A stretch of 64,000 bases of DNA from assembly GCA_964504335.1 (NCBI GenBank), contig CAZDET010000005.1, positions 1 to 64,000 of the forward strand, written 5' to 3'. Source of the stretch: CAZDET01 sp964504335. GTDB taxonomy: Bacteria > Bacteroidota > Bacteroidia > Chitinophagales > Saprospiraceae. Positions 35,235-45,160 of this stretch are shown here, one piece after another. Both the position numbers and the translations under genes were made by a program. Position 1 is the first letter of the stretch. Each line of letters starts with the position of its first letter. The notes beneath the pieces were generated by a model. It ran no database searches. It had not been told where the DNA came from and worked only from the letters and a program-made list of their open reading frames with translations.

Positions 35235-36122
35235 TCATGAATCCGTGTAAATACCACTGGATAGGTAGCGATCGCCCCGATCGCAAATAATGCAGACGAT
35301 CAATCCCGAATCGAGCTCTTCGGCCAGGCGGAGGGCAGCCGTCGTGGCACCGCCGCTACTCATACCGGCAAAAATGCCTTCTTCCTGAGCCAGCCGCCGC
35401 GTCATTAGAATAGCTTCCTCCCGGCTGACATCAATGATGCGATCGACCCGCTCGGGTTCGTAGATTTTCGGCAAAAACTCGGGCGACCACCGCCGGATAC
35501 CGGGAATTCGGCTGCCATCGGTGGGCTGTACGCCGACGATCTGGATGTTGGGATTCTGTTCTTTTAAAAAGCGGCTGGTTCCCATAATCGTGCCCGTGGT
35601 GCCCATACTCGATACGAAATGCGTCACGCGGCGGCCGGTATCCCGCCAGATTTCCGGCCCCGTGGTGCGGTAGTGCATCCCCCAGTTATCGTCGTTGGCA
35701 AATTGATTGAGCATGAAGTAATCACCGGAGGCGGCCATTTCTTCGGCTAGCTCGCGGCTGTACTCGATGGTCTTTTCGGCCGGCGTGAGCATGACTTCCG
35801 CGCCGTAGGCCCGCATTGTCTGGATGCGCTCGGCGGTGGCATTTTCGGGCATGATGAGCGTGATGGGAATTCCGAACAACCGTGCGATCATGGCCAGCGC
35901 AATCCCGGTATTGCCCGAGGTGGCCTCCACCAGGCGCGTTTCTCGGTCTATTTCCCCCCGATCGATTGCCCCTTTGATCATGCCGTAGGCCGCCCGGTCT
36001 TTGACGCTGCCGCCGGGATTTTGTCCTTCCAATTTGCCGAATAGTTGCACGCCCGGCCGCTGAAGCAGGCGCGTTATTTCAACCAGTGGGGTATTGCCGA
36101 TGAGATCGCTAATGCTTGCCAT
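35235..36122 (-). CDS. cysM: cysteine synthase B
   Basis: This PLP enzyme makes cysteine from O-acetylserine and sulfide or thiosulfate. At 295 residues the length is standard. The PLP lysine lies in PGGSVKDRAAYGMIKGA near residue 40, the phosphate-binding loop ATSGNTGIALAM near 68, and a second GMSSGGATTA near 255. The short active-site lid and length favour CysM over CysK. Divergent from the SDR gene. Confidence 0.9.
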   Translation of the reverse strand: MASISDLIGNTPLVEITRLLQRPGVQLFGKLEGQNPGGSVKDRAAYGMIKGAIDRGEIDRETRLVEATSGNTGIALAMIARLFGIPITLIMPENATAERIQTMRAYGAEVMLTPAEKTIEYSRELAEEMAASGDYFMLNQFANDDNWGMHYRTTGPEIWRDTGRRVTHFVSSMGTTGTIMGTSRFLKEQNPNIQIVGVQPTDGSRIPGIRRWSPEFLPKIYEPERVDRIIDVSREEAILMTRRLAQEEGIFAGMSSGGATTAALRLAEELDSGLIVCIICDRGDRYLSSGIYTDS

Positions 36123-36214
36123 GCTGCGAAATAAGGAAAAAATGCCGTTTCCGGGCTTATTACATTCGAATTTTACCTACTTTCCCTTCCTCCTGTCAAA
36201 TCACCATTCCACGT

Positions 36215-37042
36215 ATGGCAAGTTTATCGAATAAGACCGTATTCATCAGTGGGGCTAGCCGCGGTATCGGCCTGGCCATTGCCCTCCGACTGGCCCGAGA
36301 TGGTGCCAATATCATCGTCACCGGTAAGACCGACCAACCGCACCCAAGGCTGCCGGGTACGATTCATACATCGGCTGAGCAAATCGAAGCCGCCGGCGGG
36401 CAGGCGCTCGCTATCGTTATGGATGTACGAGAGGAAGAGCAAGTAGCCAACGCCATCCAACGGGGCGTCGACCGCTTCGGCGGCATTGATATTCTTGTCA
36501 ACAACGCCAGCGCGATCATGCTCACGCCCACCGAAATGACGCCCATGAAGCGCTACGATTTGATGCACAATATCAATGTGCGGGGCACATTCATGACTTC
36601 CAAGCTCTGTATTCCCCACTTGCGCAAGGCCGAAAACCCGCACATTCTAGTGCTGTCTCCCCCTATCCAGTTTAAGCCGGAGTGGTTTGCCCCCCATCTT
36701 GCCTACACGATGAGCAAGTACGGCATGAGTATGTGTGCCTTCGGGCTGGCAGCAGAACTCAAGCGATACGGCATTGGCGTGAATGCCCTGTGGCCGCAAA
36801 CGACCATTGCCACGGCCGCCGTCAATAATCTCCTCGGCGGAGAGGACTTGATGCGCCGCTCCCGTACCCCGGAGATCGTCGCCGATTCGGCCTATCACAT
36901 TTTCATGCGCGACAGTAAGGACTGTACCGGCAATTTCTTCATCGATGAAGAGGTACTGGCCGAAGCTGGCATCACCGACCTCAGCGGCTACGCCGTCGAT
37001 CCGGAAGCCGATCTGCAGGCCGACCTGTTTATCGAGGGATAA
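36215..37042 (+). CDS. short-chain dehydrogenase/reductase, HSDL2-like
   Basis: This 275-residue classical SDR starts MASLSNKTVFISGASRGIGL with the TGxxxGxG variant GASRGIG, then NNASAI, and the catalytic YTMSK (YxxxK) near residue 160. It resembles the hydroxysteroid dehydrogenase-like 2 group. An in-frame upstream start at 36116 overlaps cysM and adds an unlikely leader. A weak hairpin follows the stop (AGACGG/CCGTCT). Confidence 0.88.
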   Translation: MASLSNKTVFISGASRGIGLAIALRLARDGANIIVTGKTDQPHPRLPGTIHTSAEQIEAAGGQALAIVMDVREEEQVANAIQRGVDRFGGIDILVNNASAIMLTPTEMTPMKRYDLMHNINVRGTFMTSKLCIPHLRKAENPHILVLSPPIQFKPEWFAPHLAYTMSKYGMSMCAFGLAAELKRYGIGVNALWPQTTIATAAVNNLLGGEDLMRRSRTPEIVADSAYHIFMRDSKDCTGNFFIDEEVLAEAGITDLSGYAVDPEADLQADLFIEG

Positions 37043-37084
37043 AAAAGACGGAAGACCGTCTAAATTGGTACAGCTCGAAAGGGC

Positions 37085-37100
37085 ATTCTCCGGGGAGAAT
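37085..37100 (+). promoter_or_regulatory. perfect hairpin upstream of adhesin-like gene
   Basis: ATTCTCC, two G, then GGAGAAT: a perfect 7-bp hairpin followed by CCGTTATTTTTAG, 37 bases before the GTG start of the giant gene. It could end the SDR transcript or form part of the leader of the giant gene. Confidence 0.4.
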
Positions 37101-37137
37101 CCGTTATTTTTAGCCTAGTAACATAATCCCCCAATCT

Positions 37138-40100
37138 GTGAAACAACACCTGTTCACCCCCTTATCCCTATTGGTACTTGCCGTTTTCTTCATTTCTACG
37201 CCTCTCTTCGCGCAACAGGAAACCGTCACGGTTTCTGTTTCAAACGGCGAACAGATCCGCTGTGTCACCGATAGCACCGTTGAGGTCACGGTGGTCCCGA
37301 ATCCCGATAAGCAATTGGTCGAGATGACCCTGATCTGGGACGAAGACAACGGCATTTTCGAGACCATCCTACCCGGCGAATCGTTTACTCGAACCCACGT
37401 GTATGACCTCAACGATTTTCTCGGCTCCTGTAGTTATGATTGCATCGGCAACAACGGGTTCTGCATTCCCATAACCGTTTTCGCCCGGTACGAAGGAGGC
37501 GAATCAGAAGATGAAAACAACGGGCTCATCCTCACTTGGAAGCTTCCGCCGCGCCCCAATTTTGCTGCCCAGGCCCCCTGCCGCGACACCGAAATCACGA
37601 TCGAAAACGAAACGTGCCCTTCGAACGACCTGGGAATGACCTACCGCTGGGATTTTGGAAATGGGCAAACCTCGGAAGAAACGTCTCCATCCGTAACGTT
37701 CGACCAGGAAGGAAGCTACCAAGTACAGCTGGAAGCCGAAAACCTATGTGGCCCGCAGACTTTTGTACAAACCTTTAACGTCATCGCCCCCGCTCAGGCC
37801 GTAGCCACCGCCGATTCGAATATCACCTCTATGAAGGGCGATACCTTCGTCATTTGCACCCCCGGCATCGGCGGTACCCGCCTGGTGGGCAGTGCTTCGC
37901 CGAATGCAACCCGCTACTCCTGGTCGCGCAACGGCGACCGGCGCGTCACCTTCCTGGAGGGGACCAATCGGGACACGGCCCGCGTCTCGTTTGCCGAAGA
38001 GGGCATTTACAACCTCACGCTGGAAGTAGACAACGGCTGCAACCAGCCAAGCACCCAGGATCTTGTGATCGAGGTGATTACCAGCCAGTCGTTGCGGCTC
38101 AACCCGACACCCGACGCCTGCCTGAGCCTGTCGTACCAACCGGAGCCCTTCCTCGAGGCCGCTACCTATCTCATCGACGGTCAGGTGGTGCCCAATTCCA
38201 ACTTTCCCATCGAATTAACGGCCCGGGAGGCCCCCTATCTGGTAGAGGCCCGACTTGATAACCCCTGTAATACCCCACCCCGCCGCGACACCTTTCGGGT
38301 CGTCAGTCCGGAAGCAGTACGTATTCAGCAACCGGTGGCTGATACCAGCGTGTGCACCAGTTCCGGCCCGCTGGCGCTGGCGGCTAGCCAACCCGGCGGC
38401 CAGTGGCTACTGGATGGCAGCCCGGTGGGTGACACCCTCAATCCTGCCGATTTTGGTGCGGGTAGCTACCGGTTGCGTTATGAGATTGGAGAAGGAAATT
38501 GCCAAACCAGCGATGAACGCGACCTCGAAATCCTTGCCGGCACGACCGTAGACATTGGTGCCGACGAAACCACCTGCATCGATACCGACACGCTTCAACT
38601 AACCGCCTCCGAAACAGGAGGTATCTGGAGTGGCCCGGGGGTGGTCGATTCCGTGGCCGGTTTGTTCGTTCCCTCAGTAGCGGGTCCCGGCCTCCAGGAG
38701 ATTACCTATTTATTTGAACGCAGCGGAGACGGCTGCCGGTCGCAGGACTCCAAATCAATCACGGTCGTTGATTTACCTCAAGTGGGGCTTCCTGATTCTG
38801 CCGGTATCTGCGATGCCCCCAATCCTATTGCTCTCGCCCCGCTGCTGAATCCCGACTTGCTTCCCGGCGAAGGAACGTTAACATGGGAAGGCCCCGGCGT
38901 CAGCAACGGCACCATCGATACCCGCTCCCTTGCCGGCCAGGCTGCCGCAACCGTTTACCTTACTTACGAAATCGAGCCGGGTTGCCGGCGGCGCGACTCC
39001 ACTGTACTGAGTATTGCCGAATTAGTTGCCGCTTCGGCCACCCCCGATACCACGCTTTGCTCCAACCAGGAGCAATTCCTATTGGAAGGCATGCCCGCGG
39101 GCGGTATCTGGCGCAATGCCGCTGGCACGGAAATCAACCCCAACCTGGTGCTCACCGACCTCGGAACGGGCACCCAAACGTTTGAATATACCATCAACGA
39201 GGGCACCACCTGTGAGAGCCGGGCTCAAACCACCCTCGACATCATAGCCGCCGGAGGAGTACAAGCCGGTGATGACCTCTATATCTGCGAAACGGAACTA
39301 CAGCTCGAACTGCCCGAGCGCAACGGCACCTGGACCGGGCCGGAGTTGGTCGGCGCGCGAGCAGTGAACGTCAGTGCGCTCGATACCGGCACCTATGTGT
39401 ATCAACTCACCGATCCATCGCTCCCACCCGCCTGCAATACCGACGAATTAGCCCTCGTCGTTAGCCCGGTTCCGGTGTTGGCATTCGAGGTAGATTCCAC
39501 GATTTGCCTGGACGAGCCGGTGGCATTTACGAACACGAGCAGCGGTGCAGACAACTTCGAATGGCTATTCGGCGACGGCAACCAGAGCAACGCCGTATCC
39601 CCGCAACATACCTATTCGGCTCCCGGTGGATTCACCGTAGAGTTGTTTGCTTCCAGCACCAATCCCCTCACGGGCGACGGCTTGTGCCTCGCGAGTGCGG
39701 AGCGTACCGTCAACGTGACCGAACCGCCCGAACTGGTAAGCTTTGTTCCGAGTACTCGCGAATCTTGCGCCCCTGCCATTGTAGACTTCGAAAACCAGAG
39801 CATCGGCGAAGACCTCATTTTCAGCTGGGATTTTGGCCTCGACAGCGGGTCGGTAGAAGTCTCGCCTTCCGGAATTGAGTTTCCACCAGGCTTCATGGAT
39901 ACTACCTATCTGGTGCGACTTACCGTTGCTAATGGGTGCGGCGGAGAGGAAGTAGTCGAATCTATTCGGGTGCTGGCTGATCCACAGGCGCGCTTTGCGT
40001 CTGAGGTGCGCGATCAGTATTGCTCGGGAGAGGAAGTAGTGCTGGGGCACCGGTCGCTGGCTGACAGCCTGTTTTGGGAGCTGGGCAACGGCACCACCTT

Positions 40101-41949
40101 CGAGGGCTTCGAGCCACCTGTTCAGCGTTATTTTACGGATGGGGAACGCAGCGATACCCTGCTGCTGCGCCTCATTGCTACTAATCAATGCGACATGGAT
40201 ACCGCCGAGCAGGCATTGGTCATTGTGCCCACCGATGCCCGGGCAGCTATCAGTGTACCAACCGATCGCCCCTGCCAGGGCGATACCATCCTACTCGAAA
40301 GCCTGGCCCGACCGCTGGATGCCCGCGTCGAGTGGGTGCTGCCCGACGGAAGTACGCAGGAGGGCCTGCAGGTGCCCTACGCCTTTGCCGAAGCCGGGCC
40401 ACAGCGCATCATCTCCAGGGTGTATAGCTGTGGGTTTGATTCCACGGAAGTGATGGTCGACGTGCAGCCGCTGCCCACGGCAAGCCTCGATTTCCTGCCT
40501 CAGGCCTGCCCCGGCCAACCAGTACGCATCCAATTGCTCACTTCGGGTATTGCAGATTCGGTGTTGGTCGAAGGAATCCCCTTTACCAACACCGACGTGC
40601 TTACTTATCGCTTCGATAGCGCGGGGGTATTCCCCGTCACCGGCATTGCCCGCAACGAGGTGGGATGCCGGGTCCGAATCGACGAATCAATCGAAATTAT
40701 CGATGGTCCAGTGGCAGCCATTTTGGCCGTCGACTCCATTTGCGTGGGTGAATCGGTGGAATTAGTCAGCCAAAGCGCTTCCGCGAGTTCCTGCTCCTGG
40801 TTGCTGTCGGACGGTACCCGCCTGACGGGCTGCTCCGTGGCCCACGCCTTCGAAGCCGCCGGCGCACAGAGCGCGCGGTTACTGGTACGCAACGGAATCG
40901 GGTGCGTCGATTCCATCGAGCAAACGCTCTTTGTGCGAACGTCGCCAATCGCCGATTTCGAGGTCGATATTCTCAATGATTGCACCCCAGCCAATATCCG
41001 ACTCACGAACCGATCGCAGTTCGAAAATGGTATTACCTGGACGCTCCCCGACGGTAGCACTCCTGCCGATGCCTCCCTGGTCGTAACGCTGGAAAACGAC
41101 GGCACCTTCCCCATCCGCCTGCAAGCCTCCACGGACGGTATTTGCTTCGACGAACGCAGCCGAGAGGTGACCGTCTTTGCCAACCCAAACCTGACGCTGG
41201 ATCAGCAGGAAGGCTGCACCCAGGAAGAAGGATATACCTTGGTCATCACCTCCGAGCCTGCGGCCAGCATCGTGGTAGACGGCCCGACCTACCAAGGCGA
41301 CGGTACCCTGCACCGATTTCTGCAACCCGGAGATTACCTCATTTCCGCCGAGACGCCCAACGGCTGCCAGTTGGATACCGTAGCCAGCATTTTACCCGTC
41401 AACGAATTGCGGGCATCAATCGATGCCAGTACTCTCTTTCTGCAATTGGGTGAAGAAGCACAGCTCAACCTGAACCTCAACCAAAGCGAGGTTGCGATCA
41501 ACTGGTCACCTCCGGAGTATTTCGACGATCCCAGCTCCGTTTCGCCAACCGTACTCCCCCAACGTTCCGGCCTCCTGATTTCGGAGGTGACGGATGCACG
41601 AGGGTGTACGGTACGGGATACGGTATTCGTCAGCGTCGAAGTAGATCGCGACACCGGCCTCTTCATTCCAAATGCGTTTACTCCGGACTTGAACGGGACC
41701 AACGACTTTTTCATGGTTCGCTCCTCCAATGTCGGGCTTAGCCGGGTGGCTTCCATGCGGGTTTACGATCCGGCAGGCACCTTGGTATTTGAGATGACCG
41801 ACGGCCAACCCAACGATCCGACCTACGGATGGGACGGCACGTTCCGCACCCAGCCGGCCCGCGCCGGCACTTATGCCTACCTCATCGAGTTGGAATACGT
41901 AGATGGGGCCCGCATTCTTCGCAAAGGTGATTTAACCCTCATTCGCTGA
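37138..41949 (+). CDS. giant PKD-repeat protein with T9SS type B C-terminal domain
   Basis: A 1603-residue secreted protein with a signal peptide (1-25, ending TPLFAQ) from a GTG start. The middle is made of many Ig-like/PKD beta domains, for example YRWDFGNGQTSEETSPSVTF near 170, FEWLFGDGNQSNAVSPQHTY near 807 and FSWDFGLDSGSVEVSP near 896. The C-terminus (from about 1508) is FIPNAFTPDLNGTNDFFMVR and DGTFRTQPARAGTYAYLIEL, a gliding-motility/T9SS type B sorting domain. It is probably an extracellular or cell-surface adhesin. The gene ends 2 bases before a PorP/SprF gene. Confidence 0.9.
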   Translation: MKQHLFTPLSLLVLAVFFISTPLFAQQETVTVSVSNGEQIRCVTDSTVEVTVVPNPDKQLVEMTLIWDEDNGIFETILPGESFTRTHVYDLNDFLGSCSYDCIGNNGFCIPITVFARYEGGESEDENNGLILTWKLPPRPNFAAQAPCRDTEITIENETCPSNDLGMTYRWDFGNGQTSEETSPSVTFDQEGSYQVQLEAENLCGPQTFVQTFNVIAPAQAVATADSNITSMKGDTFVICTPGIGGTRLVGSASPNATRYSWSRNGDRRVTFLEGTNRDTARVSFAEEGIYNLTLEVDNGCNQPSTQDLVIEVITSQSLRLNPTPDACLSLSYQPEPFLEAATYLIDGQVVPNSNFPIELTAREAPYLVEARLDNPCNTPPRRDTFRVVSPEAVRIQQPVADTSVCTSSGPLALAASQPGGQWLLDGSPVGDTLNPADFGAGSYRLRYEIGEGNCQTSDERDLEILAGTTVDIGADETTCIDTDTLQLTASETGGIWSGPGVVDSVAGLFVPSVAGPGLQEITYLFERSGDGCRSQDSKSITVVDLPQVGLPDSAGICDAPNPIALAPLLNPDLLPGEGTLTWEGPGVSNGTIDTRSLAGQAAATVYLTYEIEPGCRRRDSTVLSIAELVAASATPDTTLCSNQEQFLLEGMPAGGIWRNAAGTEINPNLVLTDLGTGTQTFEYTINEGTTCESRAQTTLDIIAAGGVQAGDDLYICETELQLELPERNGTWTGPELVGARAVNVSALDTGTYVYQLTDPSLPPACNTDELALVVSPVPVLAFEVDSTICLDEPVAFTNTSSGADNFEWLFGDGNQSNAVSPQHTYSAPGGFTVELFASSTNPLTGDGLCLASAERTVNVTEPPELVSFVPSTRESCAPAIVDFENQSIGEDLIFSWDFGLDSGSVEVSPSGIEFPPGFMDTTYLVRLTVANGCGGEEVVESIRVLADPQARFASEVRDQYCSGEEVVLGHRSLADSLFWELGNGTTFEGFEPPVQRYFTDGERSDTLLLRLIATNQCDMDTAEQALVIVPTDARAAISVPTDRPCQGDTILLESLARPLDARVEWVLPDGSTQEGLQVPYAFAEAGPQRIISRVYSCGFDSTEVMVDVQPLPTASLDFLPQACPGQPVRIQLLTSGIADSVLVEGIPFTNTDVLTYRFDSAGVFPVTGIARNEVGCRVRIDESIEIIDGPVAAILAVDSICVGESVELVSQSASASSCSWLLSDGTRLTGCSVAHAFEAAGAQSARLLVRNGIGCVDSIEQTLFVRTSPIADFEVDILNDCTPANIRLTNRSQFENGITWTLPDGSTPADASLVVTLENDGTFPIRLQASTDGICFDERSREVTVFANPNLTLDQQEGCTQEEGYTLVITSEPAASIVVDGPTYQGDGTLHRFLQPGDYLISAETPNGCQLDTVASILPVNELRASIDASTLFLQLGEEAQLNLNLNQSEVAINWSPPEYFDDPSSVSPTVLPQRSGLLISEVTDARGCTVRDTVFVSVEVDRDTGLFIPNAFTPDLNGTNDFFMVRSSNVGLSRVASMRVYDPAGTLVFEMTDGQPNDPTYGWDGTFRTQPARAGTYAYLIELEYVDGARILRKGDLTLIR

Positions 41950-41951
41950 TC

Positions 41952-43007
41952 ATGCACCGATTTCTCCTCCTATTTTCCGCTGTTTGCCTACTTGGCCGAT
42001 GGCTCCCCGCTCAGGACGAATTCCTGACCTCTTACCGGGCCGCTCCACTGCTCGTCAATCCGGCCGAAGCCGGCCGTCTCGATTACCGGTCGCGCTTCAG
42101 CGTGGTGGCGCGCACCCAGTGGAATGCCGTAAGTTCAGATGCTTACTATGCCACCCATGCCAACTGGGAGTTGCAATTTTCTTGCCTCGACGAGGGCTTT
42201 TTTGGGCTGAGCGTATCTGGATCGGCCGAACGCAGCGCCGCCTCCGGCTTTCGGCGGATCAACGGGCAGGCGGGCCTGGCCTACCACCTGCAACTTGGCA
42301 ACCAAACCTACCTTTCGGCAGGGGGGGAGCTAGGCATCGTCAATTACGCCCTCGGCAATACCGACCTGCGGTTCGATGCACAGTACGATGGGGTCACCTT
42401 TGTACCTGGGAGCGACAATGGAGAAAACTTCACAGCCCTCAGCACCCTTGCGGCAGATGCCGCCGCCGGAGTTTTGCTGTACGATCAGGGAGGGCGATTT
42501 TCCGTAGGGGTGGCGCTCGATCATCTTCTTTCCCCTTCCGTTTCGTTTTTGGAAGACGGTCAGTCGAACCTCCCAATCGGGCTCGCGGTACACGGAAATG
42601 TGGCGCTCAATTATTGGACACCGACCAAGCAGCCCAACCTGATTGTTGGCCTCCAGGGATTGTATCGGCGGTATGCCCTTTTCGAAAATCGCCAGTGGCA
42701 TACGCTGATAGGCCTGTACGGCGTCCAGCTGTTGCGGCTTAAAAACAGTAGCCCCCCGTTCACCAATTTCGTCCGGGTGGATGTTTCTGCACGCATCGGA
42801 GGCCAGGATACGGCGAACCTTCCGCTTCTCGCTGATGCGATTTTATTGACTACCACTTTTTCGTTCGACGGTACTCAGATTGGCTTTACCTACGATTACA
42901 CGACCTCTCGCTTTTTCCGGGGCTCGCTCGGATTTGGAGGGATCGAAATTTTTCTTGGCTTCCCCATTGGAGGCACGCAGAATTGTGTGCGTTGTCCGGT
43001 CTTTTAA
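41952..43007 (+). CDS. PorP/SprF-family T9SS partner
   Basis: This 351-residue protein has a signal peptide (1-20) and then the PorP/SprF pattern QDEFLTSYRAAPLLVNPAEA, FSVVARTQWNAVSSDAYYAT, GQAGLAYHLQLGNQTYLSAG and a barrel-like end GGTQNCVRCPVF. PorP/SprF proteins help export or anchor T9SS cargo with type B domains, such as SprB in Flavobacterium. The gene follows the giant gene with only 2 bases between them, which points to a matched cargo and partner. Localisation is outer membrane. Confidence 0.9.
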   Translation: MHRFLLLFSAVCLLGRWLPAQDEFLTSYRAAPLLVNPAEAGRLDYRSRFSVVARTQWNAVSSDAYYATHANWELQFSCLDEGFFGLSVSGSAERSAASGFRRINGQAGLAYHLQLGNQTYLSAGGELGIVNYALGNTDLRFDAQYDGVTFVPGSDNGENFTALSTLAADAAAGVLLYDQGGRFSVGVALDHLLSPSVSFLEDGQSNLPIGLAVHGNVALNYWTPTKQPNLIVGLQGLYRRYALFENRQWHTLIGLYGVQLLRLKNSSPPFTNFVRVDVSARIGGQDTANLPLLADAILLTTTFSFDGTQIGFTYDYTTSRFFRGSLGFGGIEIFLGFPIGGTQNCVRCPVF

Positions 43008-43658
43008 TTATTCCTGGATCTTCGGCCCGAAAGAAAGGTCGCCCGCATCACCGAGGCCGGGTACGATGTAGGACTTGGCGGTCAGTTCCTGATCGAGTGC
43101 CCCGAGCCATAGATTAGCTTTGGGCAAATTGCGCCGCACGTACTCGACACCTTGCTGGGCGGCAATAGCCGTCACTATGTGCAGGTGCTCGGGCGTACCG
43201 TGTTCGAGCAGTGATTTGCACGTAAGCACCATGGAGGCGCCCGTGGCCAGCATCGGGTCCGTTACGATGAGGGTGGCCCCGTCCAGGTTGGGGCAACTGA
43301 CGTATTCGATGTGAATTTCAAAGGACCCGTCCTTGTGATGCCTGCGGTAGGCCGATATGAATGCGTTTTCCGCTTGGTCGAAGCACTGCAATAAGCCTTG
43401 GTGCAAAGGGAGGCCTGCACGGAGAATGGTGGCCAGCACGATGCGATTTTGCGGCAATTCAATGTCCGCTCGTCCGAGTGGAGTCGTTACCTGCTTCGTC
43501 TCGTAGTTTAACACCTTACTGATTTCGTAGCCAAACAGCATACCCAGGCGTTCGAGGTTGCGCCGGAAACGCATACGGTCCTGCTGGATCGTTTCATCGC
43601 GGAGTTCTGCCACAAATTGGTTTCCAATAGAAGGATGATTGTTGAGATTGAATACCAT
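43008..43658 (-). CDS. upp: uracil phosphoribosyltransferase
   Basis: Salvages uracil to UMP with PRPP. At 216 residues the length is typical. The PRPP-binding loop reads GATLIVTDPMLATGASMVLT near residue 135, and PLGRADIELPQNRIVLATIL is near 65. It converges on the PorP/SprF gene with adjacent stop codons. The next gene downstream on the minus strand is a deacetylase, 12 bases upstream. Confidence 0.93.
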   Translation of the reverse strand: MVFNLNNHPSIGNQFVAELRDETIQQDRMRFRRNLERLGMLFGYEISKVLNYETKQVTTPLGRADIELPQNRIVLATILRAGLPLHQGLLQCFDQAENAFISAYRRHHKDGSFEIHIEYVSCPNLDGATLIVTDPMLATGASMVLTCKSLLEHGTPEHLHIVTAIAAQQGVEYVRRNLPKANLWLGALDQELTAKSYIVPGLGDAGDLSFGPKIQE

Positions 43659-43670
43659 CGAACGTACATT

Positions 43671-44969
43671 TTAAATACTCGCCTGGTGGACAAATCGTTG
43701 GTACAATTGCTGCCAACCTGCCCACCCGTGCGACGAGGCGAAGCTACTGTTGTGCCACAAGGTACGAAGTGGTCCGCCCCACTCCCGCACGGTTTCGAGT
43801 ATTTGTAGCAAAACTGGTGCGGCTTCGGCTGGTTTCAGGGCGAGATAATCCTTGAGGGTTCTATCCATCACCAAAAATGGATGGATGAGGAGTTCGGTAG
43901 CCGACTCGCGTTCCAGGTCGTACCAGCGGTAGGGCAGTGCCGTACCGGCGCGGTATCCCCAATGATCGGCAAAGCCCATGCTGAAATCGGCGGTGAGCCC
44001 CGCCTCCAGTAAGACGCGGTAGGTATCGGGAAACGTGAGCCGGAGATAGTGCTGCCGGCTGTCTGATACGGATCTTCCACAAAGTGCTTCCAGGCGTTTC
44101 CGCTCCATTTCGACCCGGTTCACGTCATTGAACCCCCGATAGGAAGGATGCAACCCTATCTGATGTTCGGCCGCGACGTCAGAAACCAACCGTTTCATAA
44201 GCTTGTGCTGGTGGGAGGGGTTGGGGTCAAAGCGATTCCGGTCGCCGACCAACCAAAAGAAGAGGGGAGCCAGTTGGTAGGTTCGGTGGAGCTCCGATAG
44301 AAACTCGAAGGTGTCGAATGGATCTTCCTTGGTTCCCGTCCACACCCGTACTCGCTCCACCACCCGGGCGGGTTGTCCTCTGAGTACATCGCGAGCTAAT
44401 CCGATGGGGGCCCGCCACCCCCGCGCGCGGTAAGCCCAGGCCATATCGATGTCGTACGTAGGCAAGAACCGAAAAGCGGGTGTTGTGGTCCTCAGCCTGG
44501 GGTATTGTGCCACGAGCCATCGACCGAGCTGGGCCGCCCATTCTTGCACCACCGGACGGTGCAGAAACCCCTCTCGGACCGCCAGCGAAGCGGAGGCCGG
44601 AAACCGGCTATGTATGTCCAGATTCGTAGCTCCATACTCTTCACACCGCACCAATTGATAGAAGCAAGCCGCCAGTATATCGAAGCGCCCCTGCCAACGC
44701 AGCTGGAGCACGGGGGCAGCACACACTTCTGGGGCCGGCGGCCGTTCGCCGGCACATAACCAATCCACCGCCGGAGTGGCGGGGAGTTCCGGAAGTCGCT
44801 CCGGAGTTGGCCCGTACGACCACTTAGGGCTCTCGTACTGCTTAAAGGCTTCCCAGTTGTGAAATAGCTCCCAACGCAGGCCGAGGTGGGCTTCCAAAAC
44901 CACCTGCAGGATATAGCGGAGTCTTGGATGCTGCCGTTGGCTGAAAACACCGACTGTGTCGAAATACAT
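43671..44969 (-). CDS. polysaccharide deacetylase-like protein (DUF7033 type)
   Basis: This 432-residue protein begins MYFDTVGVFSQRQHPRLRYI. The N-terminal 150 residues are DUF7033-like and the rest is NodB-fold: FLPTYDIDMAWAYRARGW has the Asp-Asp motif, HQIGLHPSYRGF the His motif, and FSMGFADHWGYRAGTALPYR a later segment. This group occurs in Bacteroidota and may remove acetyl groups from a surface glycan. The ATG at 44969 was chosen over 45020, which adds an odd leader. It lies 12 bases before upp and could be co-transcribed with it. Confidence 0.8.
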   Translation of the reverse strand: MYFDTVGVFSQRQHPRLRYILQVVLEAHLGLRWELFHNWEAFKQYESPKWSYGPTPERLPELPATPAVDWLCAGERPPAPEVCAAPVLQLRWQGRFDILAACFYQLVRCEEYGATNLDIHSRFPASASLAVREGFLHRPVVQEWAAQLGRWLVAQYPRLRTTTPAFRFLPTYDIDMAWAYRARGWRAPIGLARDVLRGQPARVVERVRVWTGTKEDPFDTFEFLSELHRTYQLAPLFFWLVGDRNRFDPNPSHQHKLMKRLVSDVAAEHQIGLHPSYRGFNDVNRVEMERKRLEALCGRSVSDSRQHYLRLTFPDTYRVLLEAGLTADFSMGFADHWGYRAGTALPYRWYDLERESATELLIHPFLVMDRTLKDYLALKPAEAAPVLLQILETVREWGGPLRTLWHNSSFASSHGWAGWQQLYQRFVHQASI

Positions 44970-45160
44970 AGTGGTGTAAAATAATTCGAAAAATTCCAAA
45001 CCACATCGCAGCCTATACACTTAGGTTACCGTGCTTTACTCAAATAAGGCATTTTGTCGGCTGGATCGTTAAAATAAATCGTATTTTCAGTTGTTAGACA
45101 AAAGAATATTGGTCCGTTATCCCTCAGGCCCCATTTTACGGATTTAGACATACCGTTTTC

